Origin: an uncultured Alistipes sp.
Lineage (GTDB): Bacteria; Bacteroidota; Bacteroidia; Bacteroidales; Rikenellaceae
Direction: 5' to 3'
DNA: 58,177 bases
Assembly (NCBI GenBank): GCA_900550375.1
Contig: URRP01000008.1
Coordinates: 1 to 58,177, forward strand
Positions within the stretch are counted from its first letter, which is position 1, and each line of letters starts with the position of its first letter. A program made the translations under genes and the position numbers. The notes under the pieces were generated by a model. It was not told the DNA's origin. It searched no databases and saw nothing but the letters and a program-made list of their open reading frames with translations. Positions 10,447 to 18,605 of the stretch are shown one piece after another.

Positions 10447-11280
10447 ATGAAAGCCGGACAAAATCATACACTCACCGTCGCCCGCATCTCGGACTACGGT
10501 CTCTATCTCGCCGACACCGAAGGGGAGGAGGTACTGCTTCCCAACCGCTACGTCTCGCTCGCCGACAAGGTGGGTGACGCGGTCGACGTCTTCGTCTACC
10601 ACGACTCCGAAGACCGGCTCGTGGCCACACGCGAGACGCCGCTGGTGCGCGCCGGCGAGGCCGCCTTTCTGAAGGTGGTCGACAAGAACCTCCACGGGGC
10701 GTTTCTCGACTGGGGACTCGTGGGCAAAGACCTCTTTCTGCCCAACCGCAACCAGCAGGGCGGAATCTTCGCCGGAAATTCCTATGTGGTTTATGTCTAT
10801 GTAGACGACGTGACGGGACGCTGCGTGGCGACCAACCGGCTCAAAAGTTTCGTCAACAACGAGACCTTGAGCGTCCGGCCCCGCGAAGAGGTCGATCTGC
10901 TGGTGGCCTCCGAATCGGAGATCGGCTTCCGTGTGGTGGTGAACAACCGCCACTGGGGAATGCTCTACCGCAACCAGCTGTTCCGTCCCGTGCAGACAGG
11001 CGACCGGCTGCGCGGCTATGTCGCCAAGATCACCGACGACAACCGCATCGACGTATCGTTGCAGCAGCCGGGCTTCGCCGGCGTACAGGACGGGGCCGAC
11101 AAACTGCTCGAAATGCTGCATGAGGCCGGAGGCCGGCTGCCGCTGAACGACGACAGCACACCCGAAGAGATTCGCCGCTGCACGCAACTCAGCAAGAAGG
11201 CGTTCAAACGTTCGCTGGGCGTACTGCTCAAACGCGGGGTCGTCGCGGCCGACGAAAAAGGCATCCAACTAACCAAGTAG
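10447..11280 (+). CDS. CvfB/YitL-like S1 RNA-binding protein
   Basis: A 277-aa protein with the CvfB arrangement: three consecutive S1-type beta-barrels (roughly 1-65, 66-135, 140-210; e.g. 'GAFLDWGLVGKDLFLP') followed by a winged-helix domain (~225-277, 'SKKAFKRSLGVLLKRGVV'). Family members bind RNA and affect translation or virulence regulators in Firmicutes; the role in Bacteroidota is undefined. The ATG is 105 bp after a TACCTTTG element. It is cytoplasmic and probably co-transcribed with the methyltransferase gene that starts 6 bp later. Confidence 0.85.
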   Translation: MKAGQNHTLTVARISDYGLYLADTEGEEVLLPNRYVSLADKVGDAVDVFVYHDSEDRLVATRETPLVRAGEAAFLKVVDKNLHGAFLDWGLVGKDLFLPNRNQQGGIFAGNSYVVYVYVDDVTGRCVATNRLKSFVNNETLSVRPREEVDLLVASESEIGFRVVVNNRHWGMLYRNQLFRPVQTGDRLRGYVAKITDDNRIDVSLQQPGFAGVQDGADKLLEMLHEAGGRLPLNDDSTPEEIRRCTQLSKKAFKRSLGVLLKRGVVAADEKGIQLTK

Positions 11281-11286
11281 AGGAAT

Positions 11287-12048
11287 ATGGCCAGACTCGC
11301 AACCGCCGAGCGGGTGTCGCGCGACGCATCCGACAATTTCGTCTTCCAACGGTCGCTTTTGGCCTACGACCGCGCGGCCGAGATCGTATCGGGCGATGTT
11401 CTGGAGATCGGGACGGGAACAGGATACGGGATCGAACTCGTCGCACCCCGCTGCGACCGTTTCGTCACGGTGGACAAATACGCCGCCGCACAAAGCCCCG
11501 ATGCACCCAACGTCGAATTCCGGCAGCTATGCGTGCCGCCGCTCGACTTTGCGGACGGATCGTTCGATTTCGTCATTTCGTTTCAGGTGATCGAACACAT
11601 CGAAGACGACGCTGCCTTCGTACGGGAAATCGCCCGCGTGCTGCGGCCGGGCGGACGCTTCATCGTCTCGACACCCAATGCCCCGATGTCGCTCACGCGC
11701 AACCCGTGGCACGTGCGCGAATACCGCATCGACGAACTGCGGCGGTTGCTCGCCGCGGAGTTCTCCGCCGTCGAAGCCTGCGGCGTCTTCGGCAACGAGC
11801 GCGTAATGGAGTACTACGACCGAAACCGCCGCAGCGTCGAACGCATCGCTCGGTTCGATCTCTTCGATCTGCAACACCGCCTGCCGCGCCGGCTGCTGCA
11901 AATCCCTTACGACATTCTCAACCGCATCAACCGCCGCCGGCTGCTCAAACAAAACCAGACGCTGACGACTTCGATCCGCATGGACGACTATCGGATCGCT
12001 CCGGCGGCCGAAGGGTGTTTCGACCTCTTCTTCATCGCGACGAAATAG
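11287..12048 (+). CDS. Class I SAM-dependent methyltransferase
   Basis: A 253-aa methyltransferase of the Methyltransf_11 type. SAM motif I is VLEIGTGTGYGIE (~residues 38-50), with an acidic residue after the next strand (FVTVDKY), 'FDFVISFQVIEHI' and the post-motif 'VLRPGGRFIVSTPN'. The C-terminal half is basic and resembles small-molecule or glycan/lipid methylases, but no substrate can be assigned. It follows the S1-protein gene by 6 bp and overlaps the 3' end of the convergent ogt gene by 17 bp. Confidence 0.85.
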   Translation: MARLATAERVSRDASDNFVFQRSLLAYDRAAEIVSGDVLEIGTGTGYGIELVAPRCDRFVTVDKYAAAQSPDAPNVEFRQLCVPPLDFADGSFDFVISFQVIEHIEDDAAFVREIARVLRPGGRFIVSTPNAPMSLTRNPWHVREYRIDELRRLLAAEFSAVEACGVFGNERVMEYYDRNRRSVERIARFDLFDLQHRLPRRLLQIPYDILNRINRRRLLKQNQTLTTSIRMDDYRIAPAAEGCFDLFFIATK

Positions 12049-12550
12049 CCTCGGCGCGTTCGACGTCGAGCATCCGCTGTTTGCGTGCTGTGCCCCAGTG
12101 GTACTGCCCGATGGTACCGTCGCTGTGAACGACCCTGTGGCAGGGTACGTAATAGGCGATCGGATTCCGCGCCACGGCCGATGCTACGGCCCGCACGGCC
12201 GAAGGGCGTCCGATACGCGCTGCCAATTCGGCATAACTGATTCGCTCTCCAGCACGGATTTCGCGCAAAGCGCGCCAAACCTGCAACTGGAACGGCGTGC
12301 CGATCAGATGAAACTGCGCCTCCTTCAAATCGAGTCCCCGAAAAAACAGATGCACATCCTCACGCAGCTCCGCCTTCGGAAAACGGCGCTGCAAATCTTC
12401 GATCGGATCGTTCGGTGAATCGAAACGATACCCCGCAAAACAGGCTCCCACCTCGTCGGCTGCGACCAACAACCGGCCGAAACGCCCCTCGACGAAGGCA
12501 AAGGTCAACACCCGGGGCGATGCCTCTGTGGTACTTTCAACGATTTTCAT
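12032..12550 (-). CDS. ogt: Methylated-DNA--protein-cysteine methyltransferase
   Basis: A 172-aa suicide DNA repair protein that moves the alkyl group from O6-alkylguanine to its own Cys. The active site PCHRVV has Cys137, preceded by 'YAELAARIGRPSAVRAVASAVARNP', the DNA-binding helix-turn-helix with the Arg finger. An N-terminal ribonuclease-like domain is present and there is no Ada regulatory domain, so Ogt type. It overlaps the convergent methyltransferase gene by 17 bp and is separated from yajC by a terminator. Confidence 0.93.
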   Translation of the reverse strand: MKIVESTTEASPRVLTFAFVEGRFGRLLVAADEVGACFAGYRFDSPNDPIEDLQRRFPKAELREDVHLFFRGLDLKEAQFHLIGTPFQLQVWRALREIRAGERISYAELAARIGRPSAVRAVASAVARNPIAYYVPCHRVVHSDGTIGQYHWGTARKQRMLDVERAEAISSR

Positions 12551-12559
12551 GGCTCTGCT

Positions 12560-12600
12560 AAAAAGAATCGGCCGGAAAAGAACTCTCTTCTCCGGCCGAT
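12560..12600 (-). terminator. Terminator downstream of yajC
   Basis: Inverted repeat ATCGGCCGGA (12567-12576) / TCCGGCCGAT (12591-12600) with further inner pairing, followed on the minus strand by five T. It ends the nusB-DUF1573-yajC unit. Confidence 0.8.
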
Positions 12601-12619
12601 CGGTTTGACTTGAAATCCG

Positions 12620-12931
12620 CTATTTCTGCTGATCGGTCGTATCGGCTACGACCATATTCCTGTCTACGCGCAACGTCACGTTGCCGTCGACCTCGATCAA
12701 CAAAGTACGCTCCTTGATCTCCTTGACCGTGCCGTAGATACCGCCTGCGGTAACGACCTTGTCACCCTTCTTGAGTCCTTCGCGGAATTTCTGCATCTCC
12801 TTGCGGCGTTTCGATTCGGGACGCCACATAAAGAGCCACAGTACCAAGATCATCAAAGCGATCATAATATAGAAGCCCCACGGAGACGGCTGCTGCGGCT
12901 GACCGGCAGCCGCCTGTAACAGATTCATCAT
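12620..12931 (-). CDS. yajC: Preprotein translocase subunit YajC
   Basis: A 103-aa single-pass inner-membrane protein accessory to SecYEG/SecDF. One transmembrane helix at ~18-36 (WGFYIMIALMILVLWLFMW) is followed by the conserved basic segment and the SH3-like cytoplasmic domain (RPESKRRKEMQKFREGLKKG, 'DKVVTAGGIYGTV'). It is the third gene of the nusB-DUF1573-yajC cluster typical of Bacteroidota. The start could be either of two adjacent ATGs (12931 or 12928). Confidence 0.96.
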   Translation of the reverse strand: MMNLLQAAAGQPQQPSPWGFYIMIALMILVLWLFMWRPESKRRKEMQKFREGLKKGDKVVTAGGIYGTVKEIKERTLLIEVDGNVTLRVDRNMVVADTTDQQK

Positions 12932-13066
12932 ATTCTCAAAAGTTAAAGTTTAAATTTCTTTCTTCGTTTTCCGCAATCCGGCACGCCCCGCCTCATACGG
13001 CTCCGTTTACCGGAAATTACTCGGTTTACGACAGCAAATATAACAATTATTTCGTACTTTCCAACA

Positions 13067-13504
13067 TCACTGCACATCCGCTTCGACATAAAGCCGCAGC
13101 GGACGCTCCGAACCGGAGAAATAGACACGCAACACTTTGAAGAGCCAGCCCCGCTGACCGCTCGTATCGAGACGCACGGCGACATGCAGCGTATCGCCGG
13201 GCATAATCGGCTGAGCATCATACTCCAACACCGTACATCCGCACGACGACTCGCTCTTCACGATCACGAGCGGCTCGTCGCCCCGATTGCAGAAACCCGC
13301 CGCGAGCCGCGCCGTCTCGCCGCTGTGCAGGCGTCCGAAACGCAAGGTATCCGACACATCCGTGCGCAGCAATCGGCCCGAAACTGCGATAACGGGACCT
13401 GAAAATGTCCGATGTTCGCTCCGGTTTCCGCAGCCGAAGAACAAAACGAGGACCCCGCCGACGGCGATAGTCCTCGTTAAGAGATTGTTCCGAAACGTCC
13501 CCAT
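13067..13504 (-). CDS. DUF1573-domain lipoprotein
   Basis: A 145-aa lipoprotein: a hydrophobic signal ends in lipobox LFFGC with Cys near residue 25. The DUF1573 beta-sandwich follows (~45-145), with the typical 'FCNRGDEPLVIVKSESSCGC' segment and 'YVEADV' end. The domain resembles the ASPM/SPD-2/Hydin Ig fold; function unknown. The ATG at 13504 lies 2 nt from the nusB stop, so translation is coupled. A longer reading in the same frame overlaps nusB and was discarded. Confidence 0.85.
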   Translation of the reverse strand: MGTFRNNLLTRTIAVGGVLVLFFGCGNRSEHRTFSGPVIAVSGRLLRTDVSDTLRFGRLHSGETARLAAGFCNRGDEPLVIVKSESSCGCTVLEYDAQPIMPGDTLHVAVRLDTSGQRGWLFKVLRVYFSGSERPLRLYVEADVQ

Positions 13505-13506
13505 GG

Positions 13507-14445
13507 CTAGATGAGACCCCGCCCCGTTTTCTGGATTCGCCCCTCCTCGGTCAGCGCGGCGACCAGCTTGTCGAGCACGCCGTTGATGAAGACGCTGCTG
13601 CCCGGCCCAGAGTAGTATTTCGAAATCTCGATATACTCGTCGAGCGTCACCTTCACCGGAATCTCCGGGCAGGAGGTCAACTCGGCAATGGCCGTCGCCA
13701 GAATCAGATAATCCATGAAGGCGATGCGTTCGATATCCCAGTTGCTCGTAAAACGTTCGATGGAGCGCTGCGTCTGGTCGTAGTTCACCAACACCTTTTC
13801 GAAAAGGGTCTTGACGAAGGTCAGATCGTCGTCGCTCTTGAATTTGGGCAGCACCTTCACCTCGGTCGACGTAGCACGCAGATTGGAAAGCGTCCGCACG
13901 ACCATCGTCAGCGCGAAGCCCAGATCGTCGTTCCACAGGATCGACTGCTCTTCGAGCGCAGTCTCCAATTCCTCGCAATCCTCCAACTCGTTGCGGTAGA
14001 ACTCCTCGACGAGCAGTTTATCCTCCGAGAACGACCGCGTCGGATTGTTCATATAACGACGGTAGTAATCCGAGGCCAGCAGCCGAGTGAAAAGCAGTTT
14101 GATAAGTTCGGGATAACGCGCCCAATTCAGCTTGCGGGAGGCCAGATAATCGTTGATCGCCTCGCTCGACGCAAGCAGAGCAATAGCCTTATTCTCGATG
14201 AATTTGGTATTGGGATTCAGATCCTCGTAGGTCGGCAGCTTTTTCTGCCGGGCCGCATCGAGCCGCGCCTCCGCATAGCGGCGGACTTCGACGATCAGCT
14301 CCATCAGCTGGAAATAGAGGTCGTAGGTTTTGTCGATCGATGCGAGCAGCGTCTTCTCGGACGCGATCATATTGGTTGCATCCGACTTCAGGTGCCCGAA
14401 GAGGCCTTTGACGACCTTGACTCTGAGTAATCTGCGGCTTAACAT
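13507..14445 (-). CDS. nusB: Transcription antitermination factor NusB
   Basis: A 312-aa Bacteroidota-type NusB with an N-terminal extension of ~150 residues ahead of the all-helical RNA-binding domain (FTSNWDIERIAFMDYLILATAIAEL ... IPVKVTLDEYIEISKYYSGPGSSVFINGVLDKL). It binds boxA RNA with NusE/S10 during rRNA transcription. The start MLSRRLLRVKVVKGLFG at 14445 matches the usual N-terminus; an upstream ATG at 14496 would add an unconserved segment. First gene of the nusB-DUF1573-yajC run. Confidence 0.95.
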   Translation of the reverse strand: MLSRRLLRVKVVKGLFGHLKSDATNMIASEKTLLASIDKTYDLYFQLMELIVEVRRYAEARLDAARQKKLPTYEDLNPNTKFIENKAIALLASSEAINDYLASRKLNWARYPELIKLLFTRLLASDYYRRYMNNPTRSFSEDKLLVEEFYRNELEDCEELETALEEQSILWNDDLGFALTMVVRTLSNLRATSTEVKVLPKFKSDDDLTFVKTLFEKVLVNYDQTQRSIERFTSNWDIERIAFMDYLILATAIAELTSCPEIPVKVTLDEYIEISKYYSGPGSSVFINGVLDKLVAALTEEGRIQKTGRGLI

Positions 14446-14701
14446 ATTTTGAGAACTGGTTGCGTTTCTTTTTGACGCGGCAAAGATAGCAAACAATTTA
14501 CAATCCGCAATGCGCCCGACGGGAAATATTTCGCGCGGGCACTCCGTCCGGGCGATGCTCCGCCGAACCCCGGCAAACGAACAGGCGAATCACCCCCTGT
14601 CCGGTTCATGCTTCCCGTCGGTTTCCGGCCGGAATAATCGGCAAGAATCGCCCGTTCGGGAGATTTCGACCGCAATGTTTCGAAATTCCGCGCGATTTGC
14701 C

Positions 14702-14709
14702 TATCTTTG
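14702..14709 (+). promoter_or_regulatory. -7 element upstream of the HI0933-family gene
   Basis: TATCTTTG, 25 bp before the GTG start, with TTTC (14678-14681) 20 bp upstream as a weak -33 box. The preceding 256 bp after the nusB start hold no gene I can support. Confidence 0.6.
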
Positions 14710-14733
14710 TCCATTAAAACTATACGATAGACC

Positions 14734-15981
14734 GTGTACGACGTAATAATCATAGGCGCAGGCGCCGCAGGAATGATGGCCGCAGGAACGGCCGCTCAGG
14801 AGGGAAAGAGTGTTCTCGTGATCGAGAAGATGGAGAAGGCGGGCCGTAAGGTGCGTATCACCGGCAAGGGCCGTTGCAACCTCACCAACGCCCGCCCGCC
14901 CGAGGAGTTCGCCGAGCAGGTACGCACCAACGCGGATTTCTTCTCGACGGCTTTCGCCGAATTCAACAACAAGGCCACAATCCGCTTCTTCGAACGGCTG
15001 GGCGTGAAGCTCGACTTCGAACGGGGCGACCGCGTATTCCCCCACAGCGGCAAGGCGTGGGACGTGGCCAACGCTCTTGAGGAATGGTGCCGCGACAACG
15101 GCGTCGAATTCTGGTTTCACACGCGTGTGACGGGATTGCTGACGCTCGGCGGTAAAATTTTCGGTGTGCGTTACATCAACCGGAGGGGATTCGAACGCAA
15201 GGAGGAGGTCGCGCAGGTGATCGTCGCCACGGGCGGTGTCTCCTACCCCGCCACCGGCTCGACGGGCGACGGCTATACGTTCGCCAGCGAGGCGGGCCAT
15301 GAGATCGAGCCGCTGCGGCCTTCGCTCACGCCGCTCGTCTCCCCGCATCCGCAGCTGAAAACCCTGCACGGGCTGCTTCTGCGCAACATCCGCGCAACAC
15401 TCTATGTCGACGACGAAGCCGTCCGCGAGGAGTTCGGCGAGATCGGATTCTCGGAACGCGGCATCGAAGGCGCCGTGGCGCTGCGGATGAGCCGCGACGC
15501 CGTCGACGCCCTGATCGACGGCTGGCGGGTGAAACTCTCGCTCGACCTGAAACCGGCTCTCACCGCCGAAATCCTGCAGGAACGTATCCGCCGCGAAATC
15601 GCCGAGATGCCCGCAGAGGAGTTCTTCGCCGAACTGCTCCGCAAGTTGCTGCCCAAACCGCTCGTAATGCCCGTCTGCAAGGAGTTGGACATCCAGTCGA
15701 AGACCTACATCATGCGGATCACCGATACTGAGATCGATCGGCTGATCGCCCTGCTCAAAGGGTTCGTACTGCCTATTTCGGACTATGCGCCATTCGAATA
15801 CGCCGTCGTGACGGCCGGCGGCGTCCGCTGCGACGAAGTAAACCGCTACACGATGGAATCGCTCAAGGTCAAAGGACTCTACTTTGCCGGCGAAGTGCTC
15901 GATCTGGATGCCAACACCGGCGGCTATAATCTTCAGATCGCATTCTCGACCGGACGGTTGGCAGGACTGCTCAAGCAATGA
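14734..15981 (+). CDS. HI0933/YhiN-family FAD-dependent oxidoreductase
   Basis: A 415-aa flavoprotein starting with GTG. The Rossmann motif IIGAGAAGMMAAGTAA is at residues 5-20, ITGKGRCNLTN at ~43-53, 'IVATGGVSYPATGSTGDGY' mid-protein, and the C-terminal 'GLYFAGEVLDLDANTGGYNLQIAFSTG'. This is the family to which BaiN of bile-acid 7-dehydroxylating clostridia was assigned, but it is near-universal and generally uncharacterised, so I do not tie it to bile acids despite the steroid operon 12 kb away. The start sits 25 bp after a TATCTTTG element; no ATG is available at the family-conserved N-terminus. Its last 4 nt overlap the next gene. Confidence 0.9.
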   Translation: MYDVIIIGAGAAGMMAAGTAAQEGKSVLVIEKMEKAGRKVRITGKGRCNLTNARPPEEFAEQVRTNADFFSTAFAEFNNKATIRFFERLGVKLDFERGDRVFPHSGKAWDVANALEEWCRDNGVEFWFHTRVTGLLTLGGKIFGVRYINRRGFERKEEVAQVIVATGGVSYPATGSTGDGYTFASEAGHEIEPLRPSLTPLVSPHPQLKTLHGLLLRNIRATLYVDDEAVREEFGEIGFSERGIEGAVALRMSRDAVDALIDGWRVKLSLDLKPALTAEILQERIRREIAEMPAEEFFAELLRKLLPKPLVMPVCKELDIQSKTYIMRITDTEIDRLIALLKGFVLPISDYAPFEYAVVTAGGVRCDEVNRYTMESLKVKGLYFAGEVLDLDANTGGYNLQIAFSTGRLAGLLKQ

Positions 15982-16484
15982 AACTCGCCGTTCAATACCG
16001 GTTTCGCCGCAACGCCGAACGCCTCCGCAGCCATCTGGCACGCGCCCGGTTCTTCCGGGGGCACGGCGTACACTCGCCATTTGTCTACGCGATCGTGCGG
16101 CAGGTTTTCATGAAAACCGAACTCTCCGAAGGCGACCGGTCGCTTTATACCACCCTGCGCGAACGGGGCGTGAACGAACGCCGTGCCGTACAGTTGCAGA
16201 ACCTCTTCCTTCATTGCGGCTACGAACGTTTCGGCGTGAATTGTGCATCGGATATCGATCTGTGCATCGTGCCCTCCGACACACCTACCGAGCAGCTGCC
16301 GCTCTTGGCGGAGGCCGCCCGTCGGCAGGGGGCGACGCTCTGTATCATGGAGCCATATACCGATGTCGAACGCCGGAACTGCTGCCGGCGTCTGACAGCG
16401 GATCATCCCTCTACGTCGATCGACAACAGAGGATATCTGCTCTTGTTCAATGGAACGCTACCGAAACAACATTTCAAATTATGA
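15978..16484 (+). CDS. Unknown protein with methyltransferase-like N-terminus (HGVHSPFVY)
   Basis: A 168-aa protein not assignable to a function. Its N-terminus (LRSHLARARFFRGHGVHSPFVYAIVR) matches the start of a Bacteroidota family of class I methyltransferases, but no glycine-rich SAM motif follows and it is shorter than those ~250-aa enzymes, so it looks like a reduced or decayed relative. It overlaps the upstream flavoprotein and the downstream adenosyltransferase by ATGA on both sides, indicating a translationally coupled three-gene operon and arguing that it is still expressed. Confidence 0.65.
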   Translation: MKLAVQYRFRRNAERLRSHLARARFFRGHGVHSPFVYAIVRQVFMKTELSEGDRSLYTTLRERGVNERRAVQLQNLFLHCGYERFGVNCASDIDLCIVPSDTPTEQLPLLAEAARRQGATLCIMEPYTDVERRNCCRRLTADHPSTSIDNRGYLLLFNGTLPKQHFKL

Positions 16485-17038
16485 CGAAAGTATATACGAA
16501 AACCGGAGACAAAGGCACCACATCGCTCGTCGGCGGAGAACGCGTTTCGAAGATCGACGAACGGGTGGAAGCCTACGGAACGGTCGATGAACTGGGTAGT
16601 TTCACGGCCTACCTGAGCGATCATCTTCGCATGGACGAAGGGGTCGTCCAATACCTCGACGACCTGAATCGCATCGCATCGCAGCTGATGAGCGTCGCCG
16701 GACTGCTGGCCGTAGGGCGCGGCGGCGAAGAAAAGCTGCCCGACATACGTTCCGAAGCGATCGGGTATCTGGAGGAACGTATCGACGCCATGCAGGCCCG
16801 TGTGCAGCCGATCGCCAACTTCACGATTCCGGGCGGCCATCCGACCGTTTCGTTGTGCCATGTCTGCCGCACGGTCTGCCGCCGCGCGGAACGCGCCAGC
16901 CTGCGCGCCGCAGCACTCCACCCCACGATCAGCGCCAATACGCTGACCTACCTCAACCGGCTGTCGGACTATTTCTATCTGCTGGGACGCACCCTCACGG
17001 AGTATTACAAGGTCGAGGAGACGCTCTGGATTCCGTAG
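16481..17038 (+). CDS. Cob(I)yrinic acid a,c-diamide adenosyltransferase, PduO type
   Basis: A 185-aa corrinoid adenosyltransferase that attaches the 5'-deoxyadenosyl group of ATP to cob(I)alamin. The PduO N-terminus KVYTKTGDKGTTSLVGGERV (ATP-binding) is present, as are 'YGTVDELGSFTAYL', 'FTIPGGHP', 'CRRAERASL' (conserved Arg) and the 'YLNRLSDYFYLLGR' end. Start ATG at 16481 overlaps the previous stop (ATGA). Adenosylcobalamin is used by methylmalonyl-CoA mutase in propionate production, so the gene fits a gut fermenter. Confident on family; no cobalamin riboswitch is visible nearby. Confidence 0.94.
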   Translation: MTKVYTKTGDKGTTSLVGGERVSKIDERVEAYGTVDELGSFTAYLSDHLRMDEGVVQYLDDLNRIASQLMSVAGLLAVGRGGEEKLPDIRSEAIGYLEERIDAMQARVQPIANFTIPGGHPTVSLCHVCRTVCRRAERASLRAAALHPTISANTLTYLNRLSDYFYLLGRTLTEYYKVEETLWIP

Positions 17039-17218
17039 CTCGGCGGCAAGAGTTCAGACAAGGGTTCTCGATTTCATTTCGAACACAGCCTGTTGCCAAT
17101 CCGCGGAAACGAGGTCGGACACAGGATTGCGGGCAAAGTCATACGATTCCGCATGAGAAACAGAACTTCGCAGCAGCGAAAGATTTTCACTCTATTCCTA
17201 AGATTTTTCAAGAATTTG

Positions 17219-17248
17219 TTTGCGCTTTCGATTTTTTTTATATTTTTG
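17219..17248 (+). promoter_or_regulatory. Promoter of the DUF2795 gene
   Basis: TTTG at 17219-17222 and TATTTTTG at 17241-17248 with an 18-bp T-rich spacer. The rest of 17039-17315 shows no gene. Confidence 0.6.
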
Positions 17249-17315
17249 CACCTTCGAACAGAGGGAAACGTCTATCCGGCGTTTTCAGCCGCAGAACTAA
17301 AAACTTGATACCGTT

Positions 17316-17537
17316 ATGTACTGGACACTTGAACTCGCATCGAAACTGGAAGATGCACCTTGGCCCGCAACCAAAGAGGAGCTGATCGATTATGCAGTTC
17401 GTTCGGGAGCGCCATTGGAAGTACTCGAGAACCTGCAGGAGATAGAAGACGAAGGCGATATTTACGAGTCGATCGAAGACATCTGGCCCGACTACCCTTC
17501 GAAGGACGATTTCTTCTTCAATGAGGAGGAGTATTAA
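17316..17537 (+). CDS. DUF2795 small acidic protein
   Basis: A 73-aa, strongly acidic protein matching DUF2795 (MYWTLELASKLEDAPWPATKEELIDYA ... GAPLEVLENLQEI), near-universal in Bacteroidota. The acidic C-terminal half ends FFFNEEEY. Function is unknown. It is monocistronic with its own promoter and a hairpin ~50 bp downstream, fitting a highly expressed small cytoplasmic protein. Confidence 0.93.
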   Translation: MYWTLELASKLEDAPWPATKEELIDYAVRSGAPLEVLENLQEIEDEGDIYESIEDIWPDYPSKDDFFFNEEEY

Positions 17538-17585
17538 CGCTGTTTTGGAGCCAATCGGCTCATAATACCACTGTTAAAAACTTAC

Positions 17586-17612
17586 AGGAGCGACCCTCGG
17601 GCCGCTCCTTTG
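17586..17612 (+). terminator. Hairpin after the DUF2795 gene
   Basis: AGGAGCG (17586-17592) / CGCTCCT (17603-17609) followed by a short T-run. Between here and the SRP RNA gene (17613-18077) I see no supported gene; frames on both strands are short and mutually overlapping, and a C7 run lies at 17727-17733. Confidence 0.6.
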
Positions 17613-18077
17613 TAATTTGACACCAATGGAAAAAAGCATCGATTCCATGTCCCTGTATCGCCAGCCAGCCCTCACAAAACCCTCCCGCGGCAAGGGCCGT
17701 GACGCCGAACACGACGAGCTGTGCTGCCCCCCCACACGCCGCGTGCGGAAATCAGCGTATGCAAGCAGTACGGCAGGCAGCAACAGCAGGTGGAAATAGG
17801 AAGCGGAAAGCATCGGATAAACGGTTGGATGAAGATGAGGTTCATCGGGATTATTCTTCGACGGTTCCTTACGGCCGACATAGGGGCTGCCCATACCGGA
17901 ACGAATTGAAAAAGTCCGGTCCGGCTTTTCAATATGAAAAGCCGTTTTCTGCATCCGAAAAAATACAGAGCACGATCAAAAGATTCCGTTAACAAGATGA
18001 ATTATGCAGTCGGATTGCCGAATCGTCGCTCCAGAAAGAACCTCCGCAGATCATCGGAGGATGACGTACGGACACAA

Positions 18078-18177
18078 AAAATGGGTAAGCTACTTATATC
18101 GCACCGCTCAACCGTATACCCTTGCTCAATTCCTTGCCTGGGGGATTCTACAGGAGCTGGTCGTATAAGACTTACCC
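18078..18177 (-). ncRNA. ffs: Signal recognition particle 4.5S RNA
   Basis: About 95 nt plus a U-tail, on the minus strand. The ends pair as GGGTAAG / CTTACCC (18171-18177 with 18083-18089). The apical domain shows the SRP hallmark in order: CAGG, CAA, GGAA tetraloop, TTG, AGCA (around 18122-18142), i.e. the Ffh-binding internal loop capped by GGAA. Six U follow the closing stem as terminator. A perfect promoter sits just upstream (18183-18213). It partners with Ffh to target membrane proteins to FtsY/SecYEG. Assignment rests on motif and fold, not alignment. Confidence 0.88.
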
Positions 18178-18182
18178 GGGTG

Positions 18183-18213
18183 CAAAAGTAACTCTTTTTT
18201 CGGAATGCGCAAA
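18183..18213 (-). promoter_or_regulatory. ffs: Promoter of the SRP RNA gene
   Basis: On the minus strand: TTTG (18213-18210), a 19-bp spacer and TACTTTTG (18190-18183). The predicted start is at about 18177, exactly where the paired 5' end GGGTAAG begins. Confidence 0.85.
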
Positions 18214-18345
18214 CAGAAACCGAAAAATTCGCGGAATAATTCGGAATCTATCCGAAAATTCTTTTGATCGTGCCTCTTCTCTTTTGCCGCGGTTGCACCC
18301 ATATTCACAGAGAACGTACTACAATGCAGCACAGGAAATTATCTC

Positions 18346-18477
18346 TGCTGTCATTCCGAGCAAAACGCAGTGAAGCGTGGGAATCGACCGCTTTTTCGTT
18401 ATTCCTGCCCGTTGATTCCATGCGGTAGATCCTCACGTCGGAACCTTCGGTTCCTCCTCAGGATGACGATTTATTTG
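18346..18477. repeat. Dispersed intergenic repeat, modules M1+M2, copy 1
   Basis: Module M1 begins TGTCATTCCGAGC and runs to GTGGGAATC; module M2 runs GATCCTCACGTCGGAACC to CTCCTCAGGATGACGAT. Both recur inverted and rearranged at 33009-33141. M2 contains a small hairpin (GGAACC ttc GGTTCC). Noncoding. Confidence 0.8.
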
Positions 18478-18536
18478 CTTTTGCGCTCGAAGAGCACACT
18501 TTGCGGCGGACGAGCCGCCGCGTAGATAGGCGGCGC

Positions 18537-18588
18537 CTCGGCAAAACGCAAACAAGTTTGCTTTTGCGCTCGGCTTGCACTATCTTTG
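18537..18588 (+). promoter_or_regulatory. mltG: mltG promoter within a hairpin-repeat copy
   Basis: CTCGGCA (18537-18543), then a hairpin GCAAAA c GCAAAC / GTTTGC TTTTGC (18541-18567, loop AA), then GCGCTCGGCTT, then TATCTTTG at 18581-18588. The -33 TTTG (18557-18560) is in the hairpin's right arm, 20 bp from the -7 box. Confidence 0.8.
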
Positions 18589-18605
18589 CCCGAAAATTCT
18601 CAGCC

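Noticed and set aside
14734..15981. Linking the HI0933-family flavoprotein (BaiN relative) to the steroid operon
   Set aside because: The family is near-universal and the gene is 12 kb away in a cobalamin-related operon.
17727..17733. C7 run considered as a phase-variable tract
   Set aside because: Not in any supported gene and shorter than the G8/G9 runs.
17574..17995. Several 60-126-codon frames between DUF2795 and the SRP RNA
   Set aside because: They overlap on both strands, are Cys/Arg-rich and show no motif or promoter.
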